DNA of 64,000 nucleotides from Streptomyces longisporoflavus. Lineage in GTDB: Bacteria; Actinomycetota; Actinomycetes; Streptomycetales; Streptomycetaceae. Below the pieces are notes generated by a model. The model did no database searches, was not told the origin of the DNA, and was given only the letters and a program-made list of their open reading frames with translations. The DNA is taken from contig NZ_BMTR01000003.1 in NCBI RefSeq assembly GCF_014649775.1, positions 528,167-592,166 of the forward strand, given 5' to 3'. Below are positions 1-10,259 of this stretch, one piece after another. Each line of letters begins with the position of its first letter. Position 1 is the first letter of the stretch. Position numbers and translations under genes: made by a program.

Positions 1-1
1 G

Positions 2-2626
2 GCGGCGCTGGCCCTGGACGCCCCGCCCCGGTGGGTGATCGCCGCCGTGGTGGTCTGTGTGGTGGTGGCAGGCGCGCTGTTGGTGACGTGGACGGTGCGG
101 GGGCGGTTGACGGGGGAGGGGGCGGGGAGCGGCCAGGGGCGTGCCCGACGAGATACCCGGCGGAGGGATGCGCCGGGGCCGGAGGGACTCCGGGGCGAGC
201 GGCTCCTGGATGTGCGGCTCTCAGACGGGCGGCTTTCGGACGTGCGGCTCGCGGGCCGGCGGCCGTCCTGGAGGCGGGTTTCGGTGGCGGCCGCGCTGCT
301 TTGTGCTGCGGCCGGAGGTGCCTCGGCTGCGCTGCACGGGGCCGACCTGCACAGGGGCCCGGTCCCTGAACTGGCCCGCGAGTACGCCCATGCGGAGGTC
401 GAGGTGGAGGTGACTTCCGATCCCCGGCTCACGCGTCCCCGCGTCACGGGGGCCCATGCGGTGCCGCCCTCCGTCATGCTGGACGCGGAGATCGTCCGCG
501 TTACGTCGGCCGAGGGCAAGACCGCGGTGACCCGCACGCCGGCGCTGCTCTTTGCGGAGGACGGAGACGGGGGTTCGGGCGACGCCCCCGCCCACAGGGG
601 CCCCGCCCGTGAGGACACCGCCGACCCCTGGCCCAGGGAGCGCTGGCTCGGGCTCCTCCCCTCGACCAGGCTCCGGCTCCGGGCGGACCTCGCGCCTCCC
701 CTGCCGCAGAGTGACCGCATCGCGGCGGTTGTCCGGGTGGCCGGAGGGCAGGCGCCGCGGGTGATCGAGGCGCCGTCAGGGCCGCAGCGCCTGGCGGGGC
801 GATTGCGCAGCGGGTTGCGGGAGGCCACGAACGGGTTGCCGCCCGATGCCCGCGCGCTGTTGCCCGGTCTCGTGGTCGGGGACACCTCCCGCGTACCGCC
901 CGATCTCGAGGAGGCCTTCAGGGCGACCGATCTGACCCACCTGCTCGCCGTCAGCGGGGCCAATCTCACGATCGTCCTCGCCCTGCTCATCGGCCCGCCC
1001 GGCCTTGCGCAACGTGCCGAGCGGCGGGGTATCGCACCCCGGCTCGGGATCTCGCTCCGGGCGACCGCGCTGATGGGCGGGGTGCTCACCCTCGGCTTCG
1101 TCATCGTCTGCCGTCCGGACCCGAGCGTGCTCCGTGCTGCGGCCTGCGGTCTCGTCGCGCTGCTCGCTCTCGGAACGGGGCGACGCCGGTCGCTGATCCC
1201 GGCCCTGGCCACGGCCGTACTGCTGCTGGTCCTGTACGACCCGTGGCTGGCCCGCAGCCCCGGCTTTCTGCTCTCCGTACTCGCCACCGGCGCCCTGCTC
1301 ACCCTCGCTCCGGGGTGGAGCGCCGCCCTGCGACGGCGCGGGGTTCCGCCGCGCCTGGCCGAGGCGTTGGCCGCGGCGGGTGCGGCGCAGGCGGTGTGCG
1401 CGCCAGTCGTGGCCGTCCTCGCGGCGCGGGTGAGCCTGGTGGCGGTGCCCTGCAACCTCCTCGCGCAGGTCGCCGTCGCGCCCGCCACGGTCCTCGGCTT
1501 CGCCACGCTTGCCATCGCTCCGTTCGCGATGCCGGTGGCCAAGGTCTTCGCCTGGTGCGCGGGTTGGCCGGTCGCTTGGATCGCGGACATCGCCCGTACG
1601 GGGGCGGCTCTGCCGGGGAGCGGAGTCGACTGGCCCGGCGGATGGCACGGCGGTCTGCTGCTCGCCCTCGCCACGGTCGGCGTGGTCCTTGTCGGCCGCA
1701 GGCTCCTGCGGCACCCCTGGCTCAGTGCGGCCTGCGCCCTGCTGCTCCTCCTCGCCATCGTGCAGCCTGCGCCCCTTACCAGGGTGATCGCGGGGTGGCC
1801 GCCGCCGGGGTGGCGGTTCGCGATGTGTGACGTCGGCCAGGGAGACGCCACCGTGCTCGCCGCCGGTGACGGGGCGGGGGTGGTCGTCGACGCGGGCCCT
1901 GACCCGGTGCTCGTGGACCGCTGCCTGAGTTCGCTCGGGGTGACGCGCGTGCCGCTCGTCGTGCTGACCCACTTCCACGCGGACCATGTGGCGGGCCTGC
2001 CGGGGGTGCTGCGAGGGCGTTCGGTCGGGGCTATCCAGACGACGGGGTATCAAGAGCCGCCCGAACAGGTGCGGTTCGTACGTGAGCAGGCTGCCGTCCA
2101 TCGCATTCCGGTGAGCCGTGCCGTGGCGGGGGAGCGGCGCCGCACGGGCGGGGGCGTTCTCGACTGGCAGGTGCTGTGGCCCGGGGCGGAGGGGCCGGGC
2201 GCGGTGTCGGCTCCCGAGGGGCCGAACGACGCCAGCGTCACCCTGCTCGTCCGCGCCCGGGGAGTGACCCTGCTCCTGCTCGGCGATCTGGAACCGCCGG
2301 CCCAGCGAGCCCTGTCGCGCACACCGGCAGTGGCGGCGTTGCCGCCCGTGGACGTGCTCAAGGTCGCCCATCACGGCTCGGCCTATCAGGACCCCGGCCT
2401 CCTGCGGCGGACCGCGCCACGCCTCGCCCTCATCTCCTGCGGCAGGGGTAACTCGTACGGGCATCCGGCGCCCCGTACGGTCGCGGCGTTGCGGGCCGGG
2501 GGAGCGGAGGTGCTGCGGACGGATACGAGCGGTGCGATCGCGGTGATCGGGCCGCCCGGCGGTTCGGCGGCCGGGTCGGCGGACGGAAAGGCTCCGACCC
2601 TGCGGGTGGCGACACGACCGCCCTAG
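2..2626 (+). CDS. comEC: ComEC/Rec2-type DNA uptake channel protein, 5' truncated
   Basis: The frame is open from base 2 with no convincing start, so the N-terminus lies left of the window and 874 codons are visible. The product has several hydrophobic stretches at its start, then a long polytopic Competence-domain region (roughly codons 260-590) with the typical HLLAVSGANL motif near base 930. The C-terminal part is a metallo-beta-lactamase-like domain carrying THFHADH near base 1970. ComEC homologues form the inner-membrane channel for single-stranded DNA in competent bacteria. Streptomyces are not known as naturally competent, so its role here is open. A ComEA-type partner would be expected just upstream, outside the window. 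Confidence 0.93.
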   Translation, partial: AALALDAPPRWVIAAVVVCVVVAGALLVTWTVRGRLTGEGAGSGQGRARRDTRRRDAPGPEGLRGERLLDVRLSDGRLSDVRLAGRRPSWRRVSVAAALLCAAAGGASAALHGADLHRGPVPELAREYAHAEVEVEVTSDPRLTRPRVTGAHAVPPSVMLDAEIVRVTSAEGKTAVTRTPALLFAEDGDGGSGDAPAHRGPAREDTADPWPRERWLGLLPSTRLRLRADLAPPLPQSDRIAAVVRVAGGQAPRVIEAPSGPQRLAGRLRSGLREATNGLPPDARALLPGLVVGDTSRVPPDLEEAFRATDLTHLLAVSGANLTIVLALLIGPPGLAQRAERRGIAPRLGISLRATALMGGVLTLGFVIVCRPDPSVLRAAACGLVALLALGTGRRRSLIPALATAVLLLVLYDPWLARSPGFLLSVLATGALLTLAPGWSAALRRRGVPPRLAEALAAAGAAQAVCAPVVAVLAARVSLVAVPCNLLAQVAVAPATVLGFATLAIAPFAMPVAKVFAWCAGWPVAWIADIARTGAALPGSGVDWPGGWHGGLLLALATVGVVLVGRRLLRHPWLSAACALLLLLAIVQPAPLTRVIAGWPPPGWRFAMCDVGQGDATVLAAGDGAGVVVDAGPDPVLVDRCLSSLGVTRVPLVVLTHFHADHVAGLPGVLRGRSVGAIQTTGYQEPPEQVRFVREQAAVHRIPVSRAVAGERRRTGGGVLDWQVLWPGAEGPGAVSAPEGPNDASVTLLVRARGVTLLLLGDLEPPAQRALSRTPAVAALPPVDVLKVAHHGSAYQDPGLLRRTAPRLALISCGRGNSYGHPAPRTVAALRAGGAEVLRTDTSGAIAVIGPPGGSAAGSADGKAPTLRVATRPP

Positions 2627-2662
2627 GGGACGGTGAGCGGCGAGCGGCGAAGTGGCGAGCGC

Positions 2663-2918
2663 CGTATGAACCCACGAGCCGACGAGCCCATGAGCTCACG
2701 ACCCCATGAGCCCACGAGCCCACGAGCGCATGAGCCCACGAGCCCACGAGCTGACGAGCCCACGAGCCCACGAGCCGACGAGCCCACGAACCTATGAGTC
2801 CACGAGCGCACGACCCCATGAGCCGACGAGCGCACGACCCCATGAGCGCACGAGCGCACGACCCCATGAGCGCACGAGCCGACGAACTCACCAGTCCATG
2901 AGCCCACAATCCGATGAT
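2663..2918. repeat. 8-bp tandem repeat array, 32 units
   Basis: Thirty-two consecutive 8-bp units stand in strict register, with consensus cccacgag and variants such as cccatgag, ccgacgag and cgcacgac. Near bases 2807-2878 a 24-bp higher-order unit (cgcacgac + cccatgag + a third unit) is repeated three times. The array lies between the comEC stop and the start region of the YceI gene. The unit length is not a multiple of three, so all frames give meaningless 8-residue peptide repeats. I see no coding function. It could be a slippage-prone spacer or a protein-binding array. Confidence 0.93.
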
Positions 2919-2968
2919 CTGCCAAAACACCCTTCGCGGGCATCAATTCGGTTACTCGCGACACTTCA

Positions 2969-2980
2969 AGCGCTAGCGCT
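2969..2980. promoter_or_regulatory. 12-bp perfect palindrome upstream of the YceI gene
   Basis: The sequence agcgctagcgct is a perfect palindrome about 90 bp upstream of the preferred YceI-gene start. It sits in the AT-richer stretch that follows the 8-bp array. It is a candidate operator for the downstream gene; no regulator can be named from sequence. Confidence 0.3.
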
Positions 2981-3060
2981 GTATTCCAGCGAAGTGGGTT
3001 CGTGTTGCATCGAATGCCGCAACGGTGATCGAATGCACCTTCGGGACAGGAGTTGTCAAG

Positions 3061-4020
3061 GTGCGCGGGGGTGTGTCGCATATGTTCGGCCGCTGGCTGA
3101 GAGACCGTACGGGCCGTGGCGGTCGGGCGAACCGAGCCGCTGGAGCGGGGCCGGCTGCCCGGCCGGTCCGGGCGGGCAGGACCGGAGGGCCCTTGTCCGC
3201 CGTGGCAGTTCCGCCTCGCGCGGGCGTGCTCAGTTGCCGGGTGCTCGACCCGGTCAACGAGCCGGTGCGGCACGCGGAGTTTTCGATCAGTGATGCCATG
3301 GGGCGCAAGGTCATCGGCGGGGGACTTGATCCGTTCGGCTCGTTCGTCGCGACCGTTCCGGCCGGGGACTACCGCTTGGCGGTCTCGGCGGAAGGGTTCA
3401 CTCCGTACCGGGCGAACGCCACCGTCGGGGAGAGCGCGCACGCCTCGCTCGGCGACGTCATGCTCCAGATAGCGCCTGCCCTGCCGTTGCCCGAGTCCGG
3501 TGACTGGGAGATCGATCCGCTGCACTCGTCCGTCGCCTTCACCGCGCGGCACATCGGGCTTGCCCGTATTCACGGACGGTTCAACAGCTTCGCGGGCGCG
3601 GTACGGCTCGGGGAGCGCATGGAGGACTCCGCGATGCACGTCGTCATCGACGCCGCTTCCATCGATACCGCGGTGAAGATGCGCGACGACCACCTGCGGT
3701 CCGGCGACTTCCTCGACGTCGAGCGCTTCCCGACGATGGAGTTCTACAGCGACCGCTTTGTGCACAAGGGCGGCAGCCGCTGGGCGATCACGGGCGGCCT
3801 GACGCTGCACGGTGTGACGCGCACGGTCACGCTCGAGACGGAGTATCTCGGGGTGGGCCAGGGTCTTGAGGGCGAGACCCGTGTCGCCTGTCGTGCCTCC
3901 ACCGAGTTGCACCGCGACGACTTCACGATCAACTGGCAGACGATGCTCGCCCGCGGTATCGCGGCGGTCGGGCCCAGCATCTCCATCGACCTCGACATAC
4001 AGGTCCTGCCCAAGGGCTGA
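3061..4020 (+). CDS. YceI-domain protein with N-terminal carboxypeptidase-regulatory-like domain
   Basis: The GTG at 3061 is preceded by AGGAG at 3048-3052 with 8-nt spacing, which is better than the upstream GTG at 3025; the product is 319 aa. An Arg/Ala-rich N-terminus of about 50 residues leads into a beta-sandwich-like segment (about residues 60-130, with the pattern GxVxVTVPAGDYRLAVSAEGF) resembling CnaB/carboxypeptidase regulatory domains. The C-terminal 170 residues are a YceI-like lipocalin-fold domain (WEIDPLHSSVAFTARH, then THGVTR-like LHGVTRTVTLE). YceI proteins bind isoprenoid or other amphipathic lipids. There is no clear signal peptide, so a cytoplasmic or membrane-associated role is likely. 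The two-domain build is less common than stand-alone YceI. Confidence 0.85.
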   Translation: MRGGVSHMFGRWLRDRTGRGGRANRAAGAGPAARPVRAGRTGGPLSAVAVPPRAGVLSCRVLDPVNEPVRHAEFSISDAMGRKVIGGGLDPFGSFVATVPAGDYRLAVSAEGFTPYRANATVGESAHASLGDVMLQIAPALPLPESGDWEIDPLHSSVAFTARHIGLARIHGRFNSFAGAVRLGERMEDSAMHVVIDAASIDTAVKMRDDHLRSGDFLDVERFPTMEFYSDRFVHKGGSRWAITGGLTLHGVTRTVTLETEYLGVGQGLEGETRVACRASTELHRDDFTINWQTMLARGIAAVGPSISIDLDIQVLPKG

Positions 4021-4057
4021 CGCCGCGCCTCGGCGCGGGCAGGCGGGCGGTGCCCCG

Positions 4058-4303
4058 TCAGGGTGCCTCGAGCCAGCCCTCGTACTCCTCGGCCAGCTCG
4101 TCGAGTGCCGCGCGGTCGAGACGCCGCTCGGGGTCCTCGACCACGACCAGCCACTGGGCGTCCTCGGCGTCGTCCTCGCCGGCCAGGGCGTCACGGACGA
4201 GCTGAGGCTGCTCGCGCACGCCGAAACGGTCGGGGAGCTCTTCTGCCACTTCCTCCGCGGCATCGCGGTCGGGCAGCACCAGGACATGTCGTACGTCGGT
4301 CAC
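4058..4303 (-). CDS. small conserved acidic protein, unknown function
   Basis: This is an 81-residue acidic product with an N-terminal beta-strand pattern (DVRHVLVLPD) followed by a Glu/Asp-rich helical body (AAEEVAEELPDRF, ALDELAEEYEGWL). The GTG start is preceded by GGAGAA on the minus strand. It is convergent with the YceI gene and divergent from holA. Codon usage is typical of real Streptomyces genes and the overlapping plus-strand frames are not plausible. I do not recognise a named family. The ribonuclease/inhibitor-like ferredoxin pattern of its N-terminus is only suggestive. Confidence 0.7.
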   Translation of the reverse strand: MTDVRHVLVLPDRDAAEEVAEELPDRFGVREQPQLVRDALAGEDDAEDAQWLVVVEDPERRLDRAALDELAEEYEGWLEAP

Positions 4304-4346
4304 CTGGCCATTCTCCGGTACGGGACGAGCCGCCGGGCAACCGGCC

Positions 4347-4396
4347 GTACGGACCGACGTACGGACCGACGTGCGGAACCGACGTGCGGAACCGGC
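4347..4396. repeat. short tandem repeat before holA, four 12-13 bp units
   Basis: Two exact copies of gtacggaccgac are followed by gtgcggaaccgac and gtgcggaaccggc, head to tail, in the divergent gap between the small minus-strand gene and holA. It ends 44 bp before the holA ATG and overlaps the region where promoters should lie. Confidence 0.7.
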
Positions 4397-4440
4397 TGTA
4401 CGGGACGGGCTGTCAGTGCCGCGTGGGATGCTTTACCGCG

Positions 4441-5424
4441 ATGGCCAGGAAGACAGATACCGCCGACCCGCTCGCTCCTCTCACGCTCGCCGTGGGCCAG
4501 GAGGACCTCCTTCTCGACCGCGCCGTGCAGCAGGTGGTCGCGGCCGCCCGTGCCGCCGACGCCGACACGGACGTGCGCGACCTCACCTCCGACAAGCTGC
4601 AGCCCGGCACGCTCGCCGAGCTGACCAGCCCCTCGCTCTTCGCCGAGCGCAAGGTCGTGGTCGTACGCAACGCGCAGGATCTGTCGGCGGACACCATCAA
4701 GGACGTGAAGGCGTATCTCGCGGCGCCGGCCGAGGAGATCACCCTCGTCCTGCTGCACGCGGGCGGGGCCAAGGGCAAGGGTCTGCTCGACGCCGCCCGC
4801 AAGGCGGGGGCCCGCGAGGTCGCGTGCCCCAAGATGACCAAGCCCGCGGACCGGCTCTCGTTCGTGCGCGGCGAGTTCCGCACCCTGGGGCGTTCGGCCA
4901 CACCCGAGGCATGTCAGGCCCTGGTCGACTCCATCGGCAGCGATCTGCGGGAGCTCGCGTCGGCGGTGTCCCAGCTGGTCGCGGACATAGAGGGCACGAT
5001 CGACGAGGCCATCGTCGGCCGCTATTACACGGGCCGCGCCGAAGCCTCCAGCTTCACCGTGGCCGACCGTGCCGTGGAGGGGCGGGCTGCCGAGGCTCTC
5101 GAAGCTCTGCGCTGGTCCCTGTCGACCGGCGTCGCCCCCGTTCTGATCACCAGCGCCCTTGCCCAGGCCGTGCGGGCCATCGGGAAGCTCTCCTCCGCGC
5201 GGGGCGGGCGTCCTGCTGACCTCGCCCGCGAGCTCGGCATGCCGCCCTGGAAGATCGACCGGGTCCGGCAGCAGATGCGGGGGTGGTCTCCCGACGGGGT
5301 GGCGGTGGCTCTGCGGGCCTGTGCGGAGGCTGACGCGGGGGTCAAGGGCGGGGGCGATGATCCTGAGTACGCCCTGGAGAAGGCCGTCGTCACCATCGCC
5401 CGTGCGGCGAGGTCCGGTCGCTGA
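4441..5424 (+). CDS. holA: DNA polymerase III subunit delta
   Basis: The 327-aa product starts at ATG 4441; codons upstream in the same frame are low-complexity and out of character. It shows the HolA layout: an N-terminal AAA+-like domain (LAVGQEDLLLDRAVQQVVAAAR, then SLFAERKVVVVRNAQDL), a middle helical lid, and a C-terminal collar domain (YYTGRAEASSFTVADRAVEGRAAEALEALRW, LARELGMPPWKIDRVRQQ). The delta subunit opens the beta clamp ring within the clamp-loader complex. It is convergent with rpsT, with hairpins between them. Confidence 0.95.
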   Translation: MARKTDTADPLAPLTLAVGQEDLLLDRAVQQVVAAARAADADTDVRDLTSDKLQPGTLAELTSPSLFAERKVVVVRNAQDLSADTIKDVKAYLAAPAEEITLVLLHAGGAKGKGLLDAARKAGAREVACPKMTKPADRLSFVRGEFRTLGRSATPEACQALVDSIGSDLRELASAVSQLVADIEGTIDEAIVGRYYTGRAEASSFTVADRAVEGRAAEALEALRWSLSTGVAPVLITSALAQAVRAIGKLSSARGGRPADLARELGMPPWKIDRVRQQMRGWSPDGVAVALRACAEADAGVKGGGDDPEYALEKAVVTIARAARSGR

Positions 5425-5575
5425 GGTTCTCTTTCAGACCTAGGGCCACCGCCCCCGCCGGTTCGGAAGCCGCGGGTCCGTCGTGGCTGGTCGCGCAGTT
5501 CCCCGCGCCCCTGACGGGGCCCCTCAGCCCCCGGCACCCCCGCCCCCCATGGCAGAACCCCGTCCGGACACAGCA
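5425..5575. other. intergenic region with a recurrent Streptomyces intergenic motif
   Basis: Between holA and the rpsT terminators there is no plausible gene. Bases about 5479-5525 (gtggctggtcgcgcagttcc, then a ccccgcgcccctgacggggc stem) match a motif that I recognise as very common in Streptomyces intergenic DNA. A relative occurs at 22618-22685 in this window. It contains a short GC-rich hairpin. Confidence 0.5.
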
Positions 5576-5601
5576 ATGCCCCCGGAGTGGGCCGGGGGCA
5601 T
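5576..5601. terminator. 10-bp perfect hairpin between holA and rpsT
   Basis: atgcccccgg and ccgggggcat form a perfect 10-bp stem around a 6-nt loop. It lies in the convergent gap and could terminate transcription from both sides. There is no U-run, which is common for Streptomyces terminators. Confidence 0.65.
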
Positions 5602-5683
5602 CGTCGCAGCGTGGCGTACTGCGTGGTCTGTCCGCGATTCGAGGTAGAGGGCTCGAATTACCCTCGCGGGAGGATTGATCAAC

Positions 5684-5701
5684 GCCCCGGCGAGCCGGGG
5701 C
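5684..5701 (-). terminator. rpsT terminator hairpin
   Basis: gccccgg and ccggggc form a 7-bp stem with a 4-nt loop, 7 bp downstream of the rpsT stop codon on the minus strand. Confidence 0.6.
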
Positions 5702-5708
5702 AAGGGCT

Positions 5709-5975
5709 TCAGCCCTGGAGGGTCGCGACCTTCGAAGCAAGCGCCGACTTCTTGTTGGCGGCCTGGTTCTTGTGGATGACGCCCTTCGAGACGGCCTTGT
5801 CGAGCTGACGCGAAGCCTCGCGCGTCGCCTCGACGGCCTTCTGGGTGTCACCGGCGGCAACGGCCTCGCGGGCCTTGCGGATCGCGGTCTTCAGAGAAGA
5901 CTTGACCGCCTTGTTGCGCTGACGCGCCTTCTCGTTGGTCTTGATCCGCTTCATCTGGGACTTGATGTTCGCCAC
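5709..5975 (-). CDS. rpsT: 30S ribosomal protein S20
   Basis: The 88-aa product starts with GTG and reads [20 protein letters not shown], the diagnostic S20 N-terminus. The body is Lys/Arg/Ala-rich helix, as expected for a protein that packs into 16S rRNA. It is divergent from lepA, a common arrangement in actinobacteria. The 5' leader contains an exact 11-bp tandem repeat (separate entry). Confidence 0.98.
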   Translation of the reverse strand: MANIKSQMKRIKTNEKARQRNKAVKSSLKTAIRKAREAVAAGDTQKAVEATREASRQLDKAVSKGVIHKNQAANKKSALASKVATLQG

Positions 5976-5995
5976 GAAAGAGCCTTTTCAGGTTC

Positions 5996-6017
5996 AGGTA
6001 CTGCAGAGGTACTGCAG
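5996..6017. repeat. 11-bp direct repeat in the rpsT leader
   Basis: aggtactgcag occurs twice in tandem with no spacer, 20-42 bp upstream of the rpsT GTG. Each half contains ctgcag. It lies where the 5' UTR of rpsT is expected. Autoregulation of rpsT is known in other bacteria, but a link to this repeat is inference. Confidence 0.75.
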
Positions 6018-6225
6018 ATGGGTTTTTTGACATGTGCCCGCAGTGCCGAGAGGGCAAGGAGACACAGCTGCCCAGATTACCAGCCACCCCACGGAGGACC
6101 CAATCCGGGCCCAGCACCTCACCCCGACCGGCCCAAACCGGGCCCAGTGCCCCACCCGTGGGACGATGGAATCTACGTATAGATCCGACCCGAGGCGACA
6201 GGCGCCTCAAGAGACAGGACCCTGC

Positions 6226-8097
6226 GTGCCCGCGACCCCTAAAAATGTGCCCGAGCCGAGCCGTACCGACCCGGCTCTGATCCGTAATTTCTGCATCATC
6301 GCGCACATCGACCACGGCAAGTCCACGCTCGCCGACCGGATGCTCCAGCTGACCGGTGTGGTCGAGCAGCGGCAGATGCGTGCTCAGTACCTCGACCGCA
6401 TGGACATCGAGCGCGAGCGCGGCATCACGATCAAGTCCCAGGCGGTGCGTCTGCCCTGGGCCCCCTCGGAGGGCCCCGAGCAGAGCAAGACCCACATCCT
6501 CAACATGATCGACACCCCGGGTCACGTGGACTTCACGTACGAGGTGTCGCGCTCGCTGGCGGCCTGTGAGGGCACGATCCTCCTGGTCGACGCGGCGCAG
6601 GGGATCGAGGCGCAGACTCTCGCCAACCTCTACCTGGCGATGGAGAACGACCTCAAGATCGTTCCGGTGCTCAACAAGATCGACCTGCCGGCCGCCCAGC
6701 CGGAGAAGTTCTCCGAGGAGCTCGCCAACCTCATCGGTTGCGACCCGGAGGACGTGCTGAAGGTCTCCGCGAAGACCGGTATGGGCGTCGAGGCGCTGCT
6801 CGACAAGGTCGTCGCCGAGGTCCCGCCGCCGGTCGGCGTCGCCGACGCGCCCGCGCGCGCGATGATCTTCGACTCGGTGTACGACTCGTACCGGGGCGTC
6901 GTGACGTACGTCCGTGTGGTCGACGGCCAGCTCAACAAGCGTGAGCGGATCCGGATGATGTCCACCGGCGCCACGCACGAGCTGCTCGAGATCGGTGTGT
7001 CGTCCCCCGAGATGACCCCGGCCGACGGCATCGGCGTCGGCGAGGTGGGCTACATCATCACCGGCGTGAAGGACGTCCGTCAGTCCAAGGTCGGTGACAC
7101 GATCACCTCCCTGCACAAGGGCGCGACCGAGGCCCTCGGCGGCTACAAGGACCCGAAGCCGATGGTCTTCTCGGGTCTGTATCCGCTGGACGGCTCGGAG
7201 TACCCCGACCTGCGCGAGGCCCTGGACAAGCTGCAGCTCAACGACGCCGCGCTCGTGTACGAGCCCGAGACGTCGGCGGCGCTCGGCTTCGGCTTCCGTG
7301 TCGGTTTCCTCGGTCTGCTGCACCTCGACGTGATCCGTGAGCGGCTGGAGCGCGAGTTCGGGCTCGACCTCATCGCCACCGCTCCGAACGTGGTCTACCG
7401 CGTGATCATGGAGGACGGGACCGAGCACACGGTCACGAACCCGAGCGAGTTCCCCGAAGGCAAGATCGACCAGGTCTACGAGCCCGTCGTACGCGCCACG
7501 ATCCTCGCCCCGAGCGAGTTCATCGGTTCGATCATGGAGCTGTGCCAGAACCGGCGCGGCGTCCTGCTCGGCATGGACTACCTCTCCGAGGACCGCGTGG
7601 AGATCCGCTACACGCTGCCGCTCGCCGAGATCGTCTTCGACTTCTTCGACCAGCTGAAGTCCAAGACGCGCGGTTACGCCTCTCTGGACTACGAGCCCAC
7701 GGGCGAGCAGTCCGCCCAGCTCGTCAAGGTCGACATCCTGCTGCACGGCGACAAGGTCGACGCCTTCTCGGCGGTCACGCACAAGGACCAGGCGTACGCG
7801 TACGGCGTGCGGCTCGTCGCCAAGCTGCGCGAGCTCATCCCGCGCCAGGCCTTCGAGGTGCCCGTCCAGGCCGCGATCGGCTCCCGGGTCATCGCCCGCG
7901 AGACCATCCGCGCCATCCGCAAGGACGTCCTCGCCAAGTGCTACGGCGGTGACATCTCCCGTAAGCGCAAGCTCCTGGAGAAGCAGAAGGAGGGCAAGAA
8001 GCGCATGAAGATGGTCGGCTCCGTCGAGGTGCCGCAGGAAGCCTTCATCGCGGTGCTCTCCAGTGACGACAGCGGTCCGGGCAAGGCGAAGAAGTAG
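6226..8097 (+). CDS. lepA: elongation factor 4 (LepA), ribosome-associated GTPase
   Basis: GTG at 6226 with AGGA at 6216-6219 gives 623 aa; the open frame upstream is out of character. The G1 motif AHIDHGKST lies at residues 26-34, the switch II region reads DTPGHVDF and G4 is NKID. The product then follows the EF-4 domain order, with the LepA-specific C-terminal domain ending in [21 protein letters not shown]-4 acts on ribosomes during initiation and elongation under stress. Length and motifs are those of a full, normal family member. Confidence 0.97.
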   Translation: MPATPKNVPEPSRTDPALIRNFCIIAHIDHGKSTLADRMLQLTGVVEQRQMRAQYLDRMDIERERGITIKSQAVRLPWAPSEGPEQSKTHILNMIDTPGHVDFTYEVSRSLAACEGTILLVDAAQGIEAQTLANLYLAMENDLKIVPVLNKIDLPAAQPEKFSEELANLIGCDPEDVLKVSAKTGMGVEALLDKVVAEVPPPVGVADAPARAMIFDSVYDSYRGVVTYVRVVDGQLNKRERIRMMSTGATHELLEIGVSSPEMTPADGIGVGEVGYIITGVKDVRQSKVGDTITSLHKGATEALGGYKDPKPMVFSGLYPLDGSEYPDLREALDKLQLNDAALVYEPETSAALGFGFRVGFLGLLHLDVIRERLEREFGLDLIATAPNVVYRVIMEDGTEHTVTNPSEFPEGKIDQVYEPVVRATILAPSEFIGSIMELCQNRRGVLLGMDYLSEDRVEIRYTLPLAEIVFDFFDQLKSKTRGYASLDYEPTGEQSAQLVKVDILLHGDKVDAFSAVTHKDQAYAYGVRLVAKLRELIPRQAFEVPVQAAIGSRVIARETIRAIRKDVLAKCYGGDISRKRKLLEKQKEGKKRMKMVGSVEVPQEAFIAVLSSDDSGPGKAKK

Positions 8098-8149
8098 CCC
8101 CGCCGCAACCGCGGCCCCGTCGGGCACGGGCGTCACGCAGGCATCACAG

Positions 8150-8187
8150 CGGGTCCGTCGCGCTCTTGCGCGGCGGACCCGTTCTTG
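8150..8187 (+). terminator. lepA terminator
   Basis: A 14-bp stem with a single G-U type mismatch (cgggtccgtcgcgc / gcgcggcggacccg) and a 4-nt loop is followed by ttcttg, about 50 bp past the lepA stop. Confidence 0.85.
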
Positions 8188-8243
8188 TATGAAGTGACAG
8201 GCAGAAGCCCCTTACGTGGCGGGCTTCAGCGCTCTACTCTGAT

Positions 8244-8275
8244 CACTGCTCGTAGGTTACTCGCAAGTTAAACAA
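8244..8275 (+). promoter_or_regulatory. possible operator/promoter region of the acyl-CoA ligase
   Basis: This is an AT-richer stretch (gatcactgctcgtaggttac, then tcgcaagttaaac) with an imperfect dyad gttact-cgc-aagttaa, 50-80 bp before the ligase start. TetR-type operators with TTACT/AGTAA half-sites precede many actinobacterial fatty-acid degradation genes. The match here is imperfect. Confidence 0.3.
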
Positions 8276-8326
8276 GACCAGCAGCCGCCAGCCAGTCGCC
8301 GCATAGTCGCGGGTCCGGAGGATGTC

Positions 8327-10216
<1,890 letters not shown>

Positions 10217-10259
10217 GTCTGCCGGATGCGTACGCGGGCGGGGGCCGGGCCGGACCCGG

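Noticed and set aside
776..2464. Long minus-strand ORF (562 codons) antisense to comEC
   Set aside because: An open antisense frame is expected in GC-rich DNA; the translation is low-complexity, rich in Arg/Gly/Pro/Gln, and the plus-strand gene is clearly real.
2663..2918. CRISPR array
   Set aside because: Units are contiguous 8-mers with no spacers and no cas genes nearby.
2430..2930. Peptides with repeated VGSWAR-like or SPRAHE-like 8-mers over the 8-bp array
   Set aside because: Every frame of an 8-bp repeat yields an 8-residue peptide repeat; there is no start, domain or ribosome site to support translation.
4063..4440. N-terminal extension of holA to 4063
   Set aside because: The extension overlaps the antisense small gene and the tandem repeat and is Arg/Pro-rich; the family N-terminus begins at 4441.
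5600..5710. tRNA-like stretch near rpsT with a TTCGA-type segment
   Set aside because: No acceptor stem or proper T-arm (5-bp stem with 7-nt loop) can be built on either strand; the hairpins fit terminators better.
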